From Pseudomonas sp. TH41 (lineage in GTDB: Bacteria > Pseudomonadota > Gammaproteobacteria > Pseudomonadales > Pseudomonadaceae): a stretch of 64,000 bases of DNA. Within the stretch, counting starts at the first letter, position 1; the number at the start of each line of letters is the position of its first letter. Position numbers and translations under genes: made by a program. A model generated the notes under the pieces. The model had not been told where the DNA came from. It was given only the letters and a program-made list of their open reading frames with translations, and made no database searches. Shown here piece after piece: positions 8,397 through 17,528 of this stretch. Where the stretch lies: NCBI RefSeq assembly GCF_016650695.1, contig NZ_JAEKFH010000005.1, forward strand, positions 248,001 to 312,000, in the 5' to 3' direction.

Positions 8397-8696
8397 TATT
8401 TGTTCTCCGAAGAGATCAGGTCAGGCTTTAAAGCCTAGCAACAGAAGTAGCACCAGGACGGTTTTTTTCGAGGACCCCGCTGTGGAAGCCAGGCAACAGC
8501 AACGTCCAGCTTTATGACGCTTGCCATCCATTCCAACAATAAAATTGGCCACTCGAGCGATATCGGCATTAGTACCAATGGCTATTACTGGATATTTCAC
8601 CGTTCATGCCTACGCTCTTTCGCGGGGGATCCAATTTTTTATAGAGCAGCCGGGGGGCTTCTCTTATGTGCTAACGCCAGTACACAGGATCTCGAC
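8397..8696. other. Divergent intergenic region DUF2092 / arylsulfatase
   Basis: 300 bases without a recognisable gene. The arylsulfatase frame stays open back to 8514, but this stretch has no ribosome site and no signal-peptide character, so I treat it as leader. It includes an oligo-T stretch near 8462 and A+T-rich blocks near 8533 and 8633 that may hold the two divergent promoters. Confidence 0.4.
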
Positions 8697-10310
8697 ATGA
8701 ACCGGACAACGCTATCTTCGATATTCGCTCTACCCCTACTGTTATCAGCCATGGCTATGCCCTGCCTGGTTCAAGCAGCCGACAAGCCGCCGAACATTGT
8801 GGTGATCATGGGCGACGATATTGGTTGGTCCAATATCGGCGTTTACAACCAGGGCATGATGGCCGGTCGAACGCCCAACCTCGATCAACTCGCCGCCGAA
8901 GGCATGCGTTTTACCGACTATTACGCCGAGGCCAGTTGCACGGCCGGGCGCGCCAATTTCATAACCGGTGAACTGCCGATCCGCACCGGCATGACCACGG
9001 TCGGCCAGGCCGGCTCCCCCATTGGTATTCCCCCTGAAGCCGTCACGATTGCCACCGCACTGAAAGCCATGGGTTATTCCACCGGTCAGTTCGGCAAGAA
9101 TCACTTGGGCGACTTGAACGAATTCCTGCCCACCGTCCACGGTTTCGACGAGTTCTTCGGTTACCTCTACCACCTGGACGCCATGGAAGACCCGGCGCAC
9201 CCCAATTATCCGCAGGAACTGCTCGCCACCGTGGGTCCGCGCAACATGGTTCACAGTTGGGCCGCAACGACTGACGATACGACGGTGATGCCACGTTGGG
9301 GCAAGGTCGGCAAACAGAAGATCGAAGACGCCGGCACGCTGTATCCGGATCGTATGAAAACCGTCGACGAAGAGATTCGTGACAAGGCATTCGCCTTTGT
9401 GGACAAGGCCAAGCAGGACAATAAACCGTTCTTCCTCTGGCTCAACCCGACCCGCATGCACATCGTCACGCACCTCTCCGACAAATATGAGGCCATGCGC
9501 AATGCGCAAAACGGCTGGTCAGAACAGGAAGCGGGTATGGCACAGCTCGACGATATCGTCGGCGACGTGATGGCCAAGCTGAAAAAAGACGGCATGGACG
9601 ACAACACCATCGTGATTTTCACCACCGACAACGGCGCGGAAAACTTCACCTGGCCGGATGGGGGCACCACCCCGTTTGCCATGGGCAAGGGCACCGTGAT
9701 GGAAGGTGGTTTCCGCGTGCCGGCGATCATTCGCTGGCCGGGCAAAGTACCGGTCAATACGGTGGCCAACGGCATCATGTCCGGTATGGACTGGTTCCCG
9801 ACCCTGGTCGCGGCAGCCGGCAATCCGAACATCGCTGCCGAACTGCTCAAGGGCAAACAACTGGGCGATACCACGTACAAGGTGCACTTGGACGGCTACG
9901 ACCAGACGCCGATGATCACTGGCAAAGGTCCGTCGAACCGGCATGAAATCTTTTACTTTGGCGAGAGTGCGCTGGGTGCGGTGCGGATCGATGACTACAA
10001 ATACCGCTTCATTGATCAACCGGGCGGCTGGATGGGCGCTAAATTGGCGGTCGACGTACCGATCCTGACCAACCTTCGTCTCGACCCGTTCGAACGCATG
10101 GGCTGGCCGGAAAACCAGGCCGCTCAGGGCTCGCAGCAGTACTTCGATTGGTTCAAGTTCCAGTTCTGGCGCTTCGTCTTCGTCCAGCAACAGGTCGCCA
10201 AACTGGCCGAAACCGCGATTGAATTCCCGCCGATGCAAAAAGGCGCGAGCTTCAACCTCGATTCCGTCAAAGCCAAGATCGCGGCCGCCCGGGCGGAAAT
10301 GGCCAAGTAA
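8697..10310 (+). CDS. Periplasmic arylsulfatase (sulfatase family, formylglycine type)
   Basis: The start at 8697 gives a 537-residue protein with a clean signal peptide (cleavage after VQA, residue 27). Metal-binding IMGDD is at 38-41. The modified cysteine is Cys81 in the sequence CTAGR, a C-x-A-x-R form of the sulfatase signature rather than C-x-P-S-R. The GQFGKNHLGD motif and the metal site TTDNG follow. It hydrolyses sulfate esters in the periplasm. It lies 69 bp upstream of a FadL-type porin, with a strong hairpin between them, and a DUF3313 lipoprotein follows, suggesting uptake and desulfation of a hydrophobic sulfate ester. No maturase gene is in the window. Confidence 0.9.
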   Translation: MNRTTLSSIFALPLLLSAMAMPCLVQAADKPPNIVVIMGDDIGWSNIGVYNQGMMAGRTPNLDQLAAEGMRFTDYYAEASCTAGRANFITGELPIRTGMTTVGQAGSPIGIPPEAVTIATALKAMGYSTGQFGKNHLGDLNEFLPTVHGFDEFFGYLYHLDAMEDPAHPNYPQELLATVGPRNMVHSWAATTDDTTVMPRWGKVGKQKIEDAGTLYPDRMKTVDEEIRDKAFAFVDKAKQDNKPFFLWLNPTRMHIVTHLSDKYEAMRNAQNGWSEQEAGMAQLDDIVGDVMAKLKKDGMDDNTIVIFTTDNGAENFTWPDGGTTPFAMGKGTVMEGGFRVPAIIRWPGKVPVNTVANGIMSGMDWFPTLVAAAGNPNIAAELLKGKQLGDTTYKVHLDGYDQTPMITGKGPSNRHEIFYFGESALGAVRIDDYKYRFIDQPGGWMGAKLAVDVPILTNLRLDPFERMGWPENQAAQGSQQYFDWFKFQFWRFVFVQQQVAKLAETAIEFPPMQKGASFNLDSVKAKIAAARAEMAK

Positions 10311-10324
10311 GCAGTCGAGTTATC

Positions 10325-10346
10325 GGGTGGCCAACGCTGGCCACCC
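10325..10346. other. Intercistronic hairpin
   Basis: A perfect stem GGGTGGCCA / TGGCCACCC with an ACGC loop lies between the arylsulfatase and the porin. No T-run follows, so it is more likely an mRNA-stability or partial-attenuation element than a full terminator. Confidence 0.5.
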
Positions 10347-10379
10347 GCGTTCGGGAAGGACATTTGCTGAGGTAACCCA

Positions 10380-11654
10380 ATGCAGATAAAAACATCCGCC
10401 TGCGCCCTGCCCGCCTTCACCCTGCTTGCACTGTGCTGTCAGCAAGCGTGTGCCGGCGGTCTCATGCTTTACGAAATCGGCACCGATAACGCCGGCCTGG
10501 CCAACGCTGGCGCTGCTGCCCGCGCTCAAGGTCCCTCGACCATTGCCAGCAACCCGGCAGGCATGAGTTACCTGCCAGGCACGCAAATCACCGGCGGCTT
10601 GCAAGTGCTCTACGGCAACCTCAAGTTCAATCGCGACGACGACACCAACGTCCCGGGTAGCGGCAGTGGCAACGCCCTCGACCCCATTCCCGGCGGTAGT
10701 TTCTTCATCACCCATCAACTTGATGACCACTGGAGCATCGGCTTCGGCCAGTATGCTGACTTCGGGTTGGCGGAGAATTACGACAACGACTGGTCCGGGC
10801 GCTATTTCGCGCAGAACGCCAGCCTGGGCGGTTTATCGTTTGTGCCCAGCGTGGCTTACCGCTTTAACGAACAATGGTCGGTCGGCGTCGGCGTGAAAGC
10901 CATGTACGGCAAGCTGCAATCCGACACCGCGATTGACCGCTCGCCGTTTGGCCTTACCGACCGCAGCGACGGCCAGTTCAAGTACAAAGATGAGGATTGG
11001 GGTTTTGGCGCGAATGTGGGGGTGATCTACGCTCCGCAAGCCGGCACGCGCATTGGCCTGGCCTACACCAGCAAGGTCGATCTGAAGTTTGAGGACGGGC
11101 TAGACGTCAAAGGTAATGGCCCAGCGCTGGATCGATTGAACGGTCTGAACACCAAACTCGACATGACCGTGCCACAAACCGTGACCCTGAGCCTGTTCCA
11201 GCAACTCGACCGGCAGTGGGCCTTGCTCGCCTCGGTCAATTGGCAGGACTGGTCAGAGTTCGGCGAGGTCGGGGTCCAGGTTGACACCTCGGCGGTCGGT
11301 GCCCAATCGACCACCATCGAGGCCAATTACAAGGACACCTGGCAACTGGCGCTCGGCGCGCAATACCAGGCCACGCCACAATGGTTGTGGAACTTCGGGG
11401 TGGCTTACGACAGCAGCGCCGTGTCCGACAGTAATCGCACTGTAACGGTGCCAATGGCCGAATCCTGGCGCATTGCGACGGGAGCCACCTATGCTCTGAA
11501 CAAGGACACCGACGTCAACGTCAGTTGGGCGATGGTCTGGCTCGGTGATATGCCGGTCGACCAGACCAAATCAACCTCTGGCGATCGAATTTCCGGTCAG
11601 TTCGACAATGCCTGGATTCAGGCCGTGACCGGAAACATGACTTGGCGATTCTGA
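10380..11654 (+). CDS. OmpP1/FadL family outer-membrane channel
   Basis: The 424-residue precursor has a signal peptide ending near CAGG and the N-terminal FadL hatch pattern, with GLMLYEIGTDNAGLANAG and the NPAGM(S)YLPG block. Alternating beta-strand segments follow and the chain ends in an aromatic residue (MTWRF), as expected for an outer-membrane barrel. FadL proteins admit long-chain fatty acids and other hydrophobic compounds by lateral diffusion. The position directly after an arylsulfatase suggests it imports hydrophobic sulfate esters or exports and recaptures their products; that substrate link is inference. Confidence 0.88.
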   Translation: MQIKTSACALPAFTLLALCCQQACAGGLMLYEIGTDNAGLANAGAAARAQGPSTIASNPAGMSYLPGTQITGGLQVLYGNLKFNRDDDTNVPGSGSGNALDPIPGGSFFITHQLDDHWSIGFGQYADFGLAENYDNDWSGRYFAQNASLGGLSFVPSVAYRFNEQWSVGVGVKAMYGKLQSDTAIDRSPFGLTDRSDGQFKYKDEDWGFGANVGVIYAPQAGTRIGLAYTSKVDLKFEDGLDVKGNGPALDRLNGLNTKLDMTVPQTVTLSLFQQLDRQWALLASVNWQDWSEFGEVGVQVDTSAVGAQSTTIEANYKDTWQLALGAQYQATPQWLWNFGVAYDSSAVSDSNRTVTVPMAESWRIATGATYALNKDTDVNVSWAMVWLGDMPVDQTKSTSGDRISGQFDNAWIQAVTGNMTWRF

Positions 11655-11702
11655 TGCCCTGCTACCGAAAAAAACGACTTTATCCATGGAGCACACACCA
11701 CT

Positions 11703-12392
11703 ATGAATCTGTCCCGCAAATTGTTCATTGGCGCCGCAATGGCCAGTCTGTTGCTAAGCGGTTGCACCTCGAAAGTGACTGAGCAAAATCAATACTCCGG
11801 CTACCTGTCCAACTACAACAACCTGCAAGAAGTGACCACGCCCAGCGGCGGAACAGCGATGCGCTGGGTGAGCCCGTCGTGGAACCCGAACGCGTATGAC
11901 ACGGTGGCGTTCAATAAGCTGGAACTCTATCCTGCGCCCAAGCCCAATGAGCGGGTGAACCAGCAGACGCTGGACGACATTCAGAACTACATGAGCAGCA
12001 AAGCCAAAAGTACGCTGGGGCAGAAATACCGCGTGGTCTCCAGCGCAGGCTCGGCCCCCAAAGGCTCAAAACTCCTGATCATGCGCGCGGCCATCACCGG
12101 GGTGACTGCCGAAAACGAAGGCATGAAGTGGTATGAAGTGGTTCCGGTCGCGGCAGTGGTCGGGGCGACACAGGCAGCGACCGGTCACCGGGACCAGGAC
12201 ACTACCCTGTTCATCGAAGCCGAGTTCATCGACGCGAAAACCAATCAGACGGTGGCCAAAGTGGTGCGCAAGGTGTTCGGCACCCAGCTTTCGAACGAGA
12301 GCCAGAAGGTTACCGCCAAGGATTTCAAAGCGGCGATCGATAAGCTGAACACCGATATGCAGGCGTTCATCAGCAAGCCCCAAGCCTACTGA
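11703..12392 (+). CDS. DUF3313 family lipoprotein (paralogue of the one at 5204)
   Basis: 229 residues with signal peptide and lipobox LLSGC. It aligns with the 5204-5878 product over the whole length: both share SGCTS-VTE-QYSG, a QELPxxG region, KYRVV, LRAAITGVTA-EGM-WYE-VPVAAVVGA and FIEAEFIDA. It is 48 bp downstream of the porin and probably co-transcribed with the arylsulfatase. Its stop codon abuts the stop codon of the convergent ligD gene with no spacer. Function is unknown. Confidence 0.87.
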   Translation: MNLSRKLFIGAAMASLLLSGCTSKVTEQNQYSGYLSNYNNLQEVTTPSGGTAMRWVSPSWNPNAYDTVAFNKLELYPAPKPNERVNQQTLDDIQNYMSSKAKSTLGQKYRVVSSAGSAPKGSKLLIMRAAITGVTAENEGMKWYEVVPVAAVVGATQAATGHRDQDTTLFIEAEFIDAKTNQTVAKVVRKVFGTQLSNESQKVTAKDFKAAIDKLNTDMQAFISKPQAY

Positions 12393-14945
12393 TTATTTCT
12401 TCATGCCGACCCGCCGACGCATGTCGGCGGTGATCGTCTGCCGAGTTTTCTTCAGATCCGCCCAAGGCTCATCGCCAACTTCGGCCAGGCGTTCATGCAC
12501 GGTGTGCAGGTTCCACTGATTGCCGCCCTTGAGCTCTGCAACCTCTTCACGAAAGATCGGCACCGACACCGGCAGCCCCTCGCGGGTGCGCACGGCGTAT
12601 GCGCAGATGGTGGTGGCGCCGAGACCGTTGCGCAGGTAATCGATGAAGATGCGCCCCACCCGGTTCTTCGGGCCCGACACCGCCGAAAAACGCTCCGGCA
12701 GCAACATGGCCATGTGGCTGACGATGGCGTGACTGAAGTCCTTCACCTCATCCCAACCGAGCTTGCGGGTCAGTGGCACCACCAGGTGAATGCCTTTGCC
12801 GCCGCTGGTTTTGAGAAACGCCTTGAGCCCCAGTTCATCGAGCACCGACAGCGTCAGCTGCGTCGCCTCGACCATGCTTTTCCAGGGCAGCGCCGGGTCC
12901 GGGTCAAGGTCCAGGATAAAGCGGTCGGGTTTGTCGAGGTTATCCGAGGTGGCATTCCAGGTGTGCAGCTCCACAGTGCTCATCTGCACCGCGCCGATCA
13001 AGGCTTCGGCGTTGTTGATGACCATCATCGGTTGGCCGGTGAGTTTCTTGTCCAGCAGGGTGATGCCGGGAATGGCCAGGTGCTCGGCGTTCTTCTGGAA
13101 AAACAGTTCGCCGGCAATGCCGTCCGGCGCGCGAACCAGCGCCACCGGCCGGTCCTTGAGCTCAGGCAGAATCCATTCGGCGACACGGGCGTAATACTCG
13201 GCCAATTGCACTTTGGTGGTGCCGCTGCTGGCGTCGATGACCCGGTCCGGATGGGTGATGCGCACCTTGCCCTGGTCCAGGCCCAGTTGAGAGGGTGCGG
13301 ATTTTTCAACGGTTTTCTCTTTGGCCTTCACCACGGTCGGACGCTCCTCGGTAATGTCTTTAGCGGGTTTGTCATTGCGCAGACCATGGAACACCGCGTG
13401 GCGGACCGACCCTTCCTTGGTCATTTCAGCGAATGCGATTTCCGCCAGCAATACAGGTTTGAGCCAATGCACACCCTTGGCGTCAAAACCGGTCGGCGGG
13501 TTGACCACCGACGGCTTTTTCGCTTTCAAGGGGATCAATTGTTCATAGATGCTATTGAGGGTCGACTCGTTGAACCCGGTGCCGACCTTGCCGGCGTAAC
13601 GCAACTTGCCGCTGTCACGGTCATGCAACCCGAGCAGTAAGGCCCCGAACGCGTTGCGCGAGCCTTTCGGATCGGTGTAGCCGACGATGACGAATTCCTG
13701 CCGATGCTTGCACTTGAGCTTGATCCAGTCGCTGCTGCGCCGGGACACATATGGCGACCCCAACCGCTTGCCGATCAGCCCTTCCATCTGCATTTGGCAG
13801 GCGCTGTTGAGCAAGGCTTCAGGGTTTTCGGCGAACCCATCAGAGAAGCGCAACAGCGGGTTTTTACCGGGTTTAAGCACCGTCGCCAGTGCCGCTCTTC
13901 GCTCCTCGACAGGCACTTCGCGCAAGTCCACGCCATTGAGGTAAGGCATGTCGAACAGGTAGTAAACGATGTTGGCGCTACGGCCTGCTTCGAAAGCGTT
14001 TTGCAGGGCTTGAAAATCCGGAACGCCCTGCTCGTTGGCGACCACCATTTCGCCGTCGAGCCAGGCGGATTCGAGGCTCAGCGTTGCCAACGCCTCGGCT
14101 TGGCCGGGCAACTTGTGGGTCCAGTCATGACCGTTGCGGGTGAAGAGTTTGACCTCGCCGTGGTCGATGCGCGTCATGATCCGATAGCCGTCGAATTTGA
14201 TCTCATAGCTCCATTCGCCCTCTGGAGCCCGTTCGACCAGCGTCGCCAGTTCAGGCTTGAGCTGATCAGGCAGTTTGGCCTTGCGGGCGCCGGTTAATGG
14301 CGCCGATTGCGCTTTAGGCGCGACCTTGCGCGCCGGCTTCTTGAGCGGTATGGGCTTATCGGCTGTCTTCGGTTTTTTGGTCACGAGGGTCCGGTCACTG
14401 AGCACGCTGTCCGGCTCGGCTGACACCACGTCGTAATCGCTTTCAGGTTTGGCCGCGCCGTCCTGATGTTTGATCAGAAACCATTGCTCCTGCTTGCCCG
14501 GCATGTGCGTGCGCACCAGGTTCCACAGGCCACCGAGCTTCTCCCCTTGCAGCTCGAATTTGAGTTTGCCCTTGGCGTAGGCCTGGGCCGGATCGTCCTG
14601 GGGAATCCACACGCCACGGTCCCAGACAATCACATCGCCAGCGCCGTAATGCCCTTCGGGGATGCTGCCCTCAAACGAGGCGTAATCCAGCGGATGGTCT
14701 TCGACATGGACCGCCAGGCGCTTGACCGTGGGGTCCAGCGACGGCCCCTTGGGCACCGCCCAACTCTTCAGCGCGCCATCGAGTTCGAGGCGAAAGTCGT
14801 AATGCAGGTGCGAGGCGTCATGCTTCTGGATGCAGAACTGCAAGGCATGGTCTTTCGCGGTTCTCTTGCCAGAACGTTTGGCGGCCGGTTCCGAGGTGGC
14901 CGAGAAGTCGCGCATGCGATTGTAATCATCCAGATTCTTGTTCAT
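12393..14945 (-). CDS. ligD: Multifunctional ATP-dependent DNA ligase D
   Basis: 850 residues in the Pseudomonas LigD order. An N-terminal 3'-phosphoesterase domain covers about 35-170 (QKHDASHLHYDFRLE, with the PEGHYGAGDV motif). The ATP-dependent ligase domain covers about 225-520, with the adenylated Lys250 in EIKFDGYR and motif IGKR near 400. The primase-polymerase domain covers about 560-840, with LDLDPDP catalytic aspartates and the TSGGKGIH motif. LigD works with Ku in bacterial non-homologous end joining and gap filling, particularly in stationary phase. No ku gene is in the window. The linker between the first two domains is rich in Lys/Pro, as usual. Confidence 0.95.
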   Translation of the reverse strand: MNKNLDDYNRMRDFSATSEPAAKRSGKRTAKDHALQFCIQKHDASHLHYDFRLELDGALKSWAVPKGPSLDPTVKRLAVHVEDHPLDYASFEGSIPEGHYGAGDVIVWDRGVWIPQDDPAQAYAKGKLKFELQGEKLGGLWNLVRTHMPGKQEQWFLIKHQDGAAKPESDYDVVSAEPDSVLSDRTLVTKKPKTADKPIPLKKPARKVAPKAQSAPLTGARKAKLPDQLKPELATLVERAPEGEWSYEIKFDGYRIMTRIDHGEVKLFTRNGHDWTHKLPGQAEALATLSLESAWLDGEMVVANEQGVPDFQALQNAFEAGRSANIVYYLFDMPYLNGVDLREVPVEERRAALATVLKPGKNPLLRFSDGFAENPEALLNSACQMQMEGLIGKRLGSPYVSRRSSDWIKLKCKHRQEFVIVGYTDPKGSRNAFGALLLGLHDRDSGKLRYAGKVGTGFNESTLNSIYEQLIPLKAKKPSVVNPPTGFDAKGVHWLKPVLLAEIAFAEMTKEGSVRHAVFHGLRNDKPAKDITEERPTVVKAKEKTVEKSAPSQLGLDQGKVRITHPDRVIDASSGTTKVQLAEYYARVAEWILPELKDRPVALVRAPDGIAGELFFQKNAEHLAIPGITLLDKKLTGQPMMVINNAEALIGAVQMSTVELHTWNATSDNLDKPDRFILDLDPDPALPWKSMVEATQLTLSVLDELGLKAFLKTSGGKGIHLVVPLTRKLGWDEVKDFSHAIVSHMAMLLPERFSAVSGPKNRVGRIFIDYLRNGLGATTICAYAVRTREGLPVSVPIFREEVAELKGGNQWNLHTVHERLAEVGDEPWADLKKTRQTITADMRRRVGMKK

Positions 14946-14948
14946 CGC

Positions 14949-15941
14949 TCACCCACCTGATGCTGATTCAACGCGTCCCTCAATGCCGGGGCCGATGCGC
15001 GTGACGATCAACGCGACCACCGCAATCCGCTCCACCTGCTGATAGCCCGGGGTCAACAATTCTTCACCGAACACGTCGGGGTCGAGTTCACGATAGGTCC
15101 AGCTAAACATCGCTGATTCCAGACGCGGCGCCAGCGCCTCCAGGAACGGATCGCGGCCATCGATCATCGCCACGCCGGTGTACAACACCAATGAGCCACC
15201 GGGGGCCAGGCGATACAAGGCTTGCTCGACAATGCGCATCGACAATTGAGCGCCAAACGCTCCGCCGCCGTGACGGTAAGCACGCTCGGCCGGATCGGCC
15301 ATGTACGGAGGATTGGCGACGATCAGGTCGAAGTTGCCGTCGACGTCCTGCAGCACGTCGCTGGCCTCGATACTGACGTTGGTCACTTGCGCGAGTGCAG
15401 CGTTGACCGCCGTCAGGCGCAGCGCCGCCGGGTTGATATCAACGGCCAGCACTTCGGCCTCACGGCGAGCGCGGGCGATCACTATCGCGCCGACGCCAGC
15501 GCCGCAACCGATGTCCACGGCCCGTCTGATCGGCGTGAACGTTTGCTGCAGTCGGGCATGAATCAGTTGCGCGAAACGGTAGGTGTCCGGGCCGAAGAAC
15601 ACCGAGTCAGCGGCGTCGGTGGGGAATCCGGAATGCACGAACAGCAAGTTATCCAGACTTGACCAGCGCACACGACTTTTCAGCCGGCCGTGGCTATCCT
15701 CGAGGATGTCCGCCTGTTGTAACTGGCGCTGTTCATCCGCCGACAACAGCCCCGGCTCAAATGGCCGCGACCAGCCAAAGACATCGCGCAGGGTCTTCGC
15801 GCTTTGCCCTGCCCAGCGATCATTGACCCGCTGATGGGTCAGCGGCGTCGGTGTGATGAATTGGTAACCGTCAGCCTGCAAGCGGCGCCCCAGCTGCAGC
15901 AGAACCAGATCGGCAGCGCCCAATTGGTCTTCCTGATTCAT
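14949..15941 (-). CDS. Class I SAM-dependent methyltransferase (HemK/RsmC-like, NPPY type)
   Basis: The start at 15941 (MNQEDQLGAAD) gives 330 residues; the upstream in-frame extension overlaps the neighbouring gene and has no coding character. The SAM site is DIGCGAGVGAIVIAR near the middle, followed by VDINPAAL and the catalytic NPPYM motif, which is typical of enzymes that methylate amide or exocyclic nitrogens (PrmC/HemK, RsmC). It lies 11 bp downstream of the diiron-oxidase gene on the same strand and 3 bp before ligD starts, so the three may be co-transcribed. The substrate is unknown; pairing with the oxidase suggests a small molecule. Confidence 0.8.
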   Translation of the reverse strand: MNQEDQLGAADLVLLQLGRRLQADGYQFITPTPLTHQRVNDRWAGQSAKTLRDVFGWSRPFEPGLLSADEQRQLQQADILEDSHGRLKSRVRWSSLDNLLFVHSGFPTDAADSVFFGPDTYRFAQLIHARLQQTFTPIRRAVDIGCGAGVGAIVIARARREAEVLAVDINPAALRLTAVNAALAQVTNVSIEASDVLQDVDGNFDLIVANPPYMADPAERAYRHGGGAFGAQLSMRIVEQALYRLAPGGSLVLYTGVAMIDGRDPFLEALAPRLESAMFSWTYRELDPDVFGEELLTPGYQQVERIAVVALIVTRIGPGIEGRVESASGG

Positions 15942-15952
15942 TGAAAGGTTCC

Positions 15953-17338
15953 CTATCGCAGGCTGGATTTGAGTTCGATAAACCGTCGCGTGGCCATCAG
16001 GCCAGCGGGGTGCGAATGTCGATGAGCCGACAACCACGGAATCAACACCGCCATTTGCTCGTGAGCGGCCAGCCCTTGCAGCGCCGCTTGCAGACAATGG
16101 ATGTCCGGATCATTGGCCGGCACTTCGGCTTCAACCGCGCCACGGTTACTGCGGCGAATAGCGGGTGCTGAATGTTCGGGCGTCCAGTCCCCGGCGATCC
16201 AGTCGTGCAGCAGTTGTTTTTCATAGGGGCTGAACACGCCGAACATCGCCGCCCCATCACCCTCGATCAACTGCCAGAACCGGCTGTCTTGCGGGTCTTG
16301 ATGACGCTTGATCCAGCCTTTGTTTTCCATCGCAGTGAGAAAGCCGGGCAGTTGCTCCGGCGCCGACAACCATTGATTGACGGTCTTGCCTTCAAAGCGG
16401 CAGTAGTCGGAGTGCATGTGCTGGCCGAACGGGCGTTTACGCTCAAGCATGCTCAGCACTTCGCGGTAGAGGTCGAACGACTCGATGATGACGCGACTGC
16501 CCTGCCCTAGATCGTTAAGTCGATAACCCAGCGCCACCCTGCGCAAAAAGTCTTCTCGATCACCTTCCAGCGGCAACAGTTGCAGCACCGACTGCACGGC
16601 TTTCTGCGCGTGGCCGGTGCTGGCATTGTCGATGGTCACGTGCAGCGTGAAGTAATACGGATCAATGCCCAACTCACTGAGTTCATAGGCACTGATCAGC
16701 AGATGCAACGGCAGTTGTTCATAGCCAAGGTTATAGCCAATCACCTCCGGCAAAAAATCATCACCACACTCACCCAGCGCCAGTTGGATCGCACCTTGCA
16801 GGTAACGCCCGTCAGCGATGACGCCGCTGTCTTGCAAGCCCTGCTCGGCAAGCAGTTTGCGGTAGATCGCCACGTGATTCCGCGCCGGATTGCCGTCGCC
16901 CAACTCCTCGAGAAAGGTGCCAATCAGGCCTTCGAAACGCGGGTCGCGCCACTGCGGCAGCAGGCCATGCAGCCATGCGCCGTCAACCAGTTTGGTTGGG
17001 GCCACTGCTTGTAAAAAAAACAGCGCCTGCGCTTTGTGGCTAAAGTACTGCCGCGGGCCACCTGCCTTACGCTGTTGCAAGTAGTCGGCGTATTGACGGG
17101 CCACCTCGGCGCAGTGCTGTTCGACCCAGACGCGCCAGGTTGAAGGCTCTTGCGGCAGTTCCTCAGGAAGGCCCGCTGCTTGCTGCAGTTGCGCGCGCAG
17201 GAACGTTTGGGCGAGCACGCGTTTTTGCTCGCCAGCGTCGCCCAGCAATAGTTGCTGGTAAATGTGCTTAACGCTGCCAGCAGTCGACATCGCGTGTTCG
17301 TGGGCAGGCTGGGACTCAAGTCGTGTCAGGGCAGTCAT
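15953..17338 (-). CDS. Haem-oxygenase-like diiron oxidase (iron-containing redox enzyme family)
   Basis: The preferred start is the ATG at 17338 (MTALTRL), giving 461 residues; a TTG 16 codons upstream is possible. The chain is helical and carries a plausible HDO metal set: Glu145 and His155 in EELGDGNPARNH, Glu219 in SAYELSE, then His233, Asp237 and His243 in LHVTIDNASTGHA. HDO enzymes (UndA, SznF and BesC are known examples) use a transient diiron centre for oxidative chemistry such as decarboxylation, N-oxygenation or C-C cleavage. The C-terminal part, with HSDYCRFEGKTV and a WI-GDWTPEH region, is not assigned. It is coupled to the methyltransferase downstream (11 bp). The reaction is unknown. 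Confidence 0.75.
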   Translation of the reverse strand: MTALTRLESQPAHEHAMSTAGSVKHIYQQLLLGDAGEQKRVLAQTFLRAQLQQAAGLPEELPQEPSTWRVWVEQHCAEVARQYADYLQQRKAGGPRQYFSHKAQALFFLQAVAPTKLVDGAWLHGLLPQWRDPRFEGLIGTFLEELGDGNPARNHVAIYRKLLAEQGLQDSGVIADGRYLQGAIQLALGECGDDFLPEVIGYNLGYEQLPLHLLISAYELSELGIDPYYFTLHVTIDNASTGHAQKAVQSVLQLLPLEGDREDFLRRVALGYRLNDLGQGSRVIIESFDLYREVLSMLERKRPFGQHMHSDYCRFEGKTVNQWLSAPEQLPGFLTAMENKGWIKRHQDPQDSRFWQLIEGDGAAMFGVFSPYEKQLLHDWIAGDWTPEHSAPAIRRSNRGAVEAEVPANDPDIHCLQAALQGLAAHEQMAVLIPWLSAHRHSHPAGLMATRRFIELKSSLR

Positions 17339-17528
17339 AAAGGCGTCTCTCGGTCTGAGGCCAGTGGCAGGACGTTGAATCAACACGTCTCTACATCAGC
17401 AGAGCGATGCGCCCGGAAAATAATTCAATCGGCGTTGAAATTGCCCGGACAGACGGGCTTGTGACGCGGCACGTGGTTGGCGTCGAGTGAATATACTCAA
17501 CGAGTGAACGCATCCCCGGAGAGCCATT

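Noticed and set aside
12495..13640. Long open frame of 381 codons on the + strand
   Set aside because: It is antisense to ligD, whose three domains are fully recognisable; the shadow product (rich in His/Gln/Arg) has no motif. It reflects high GC.
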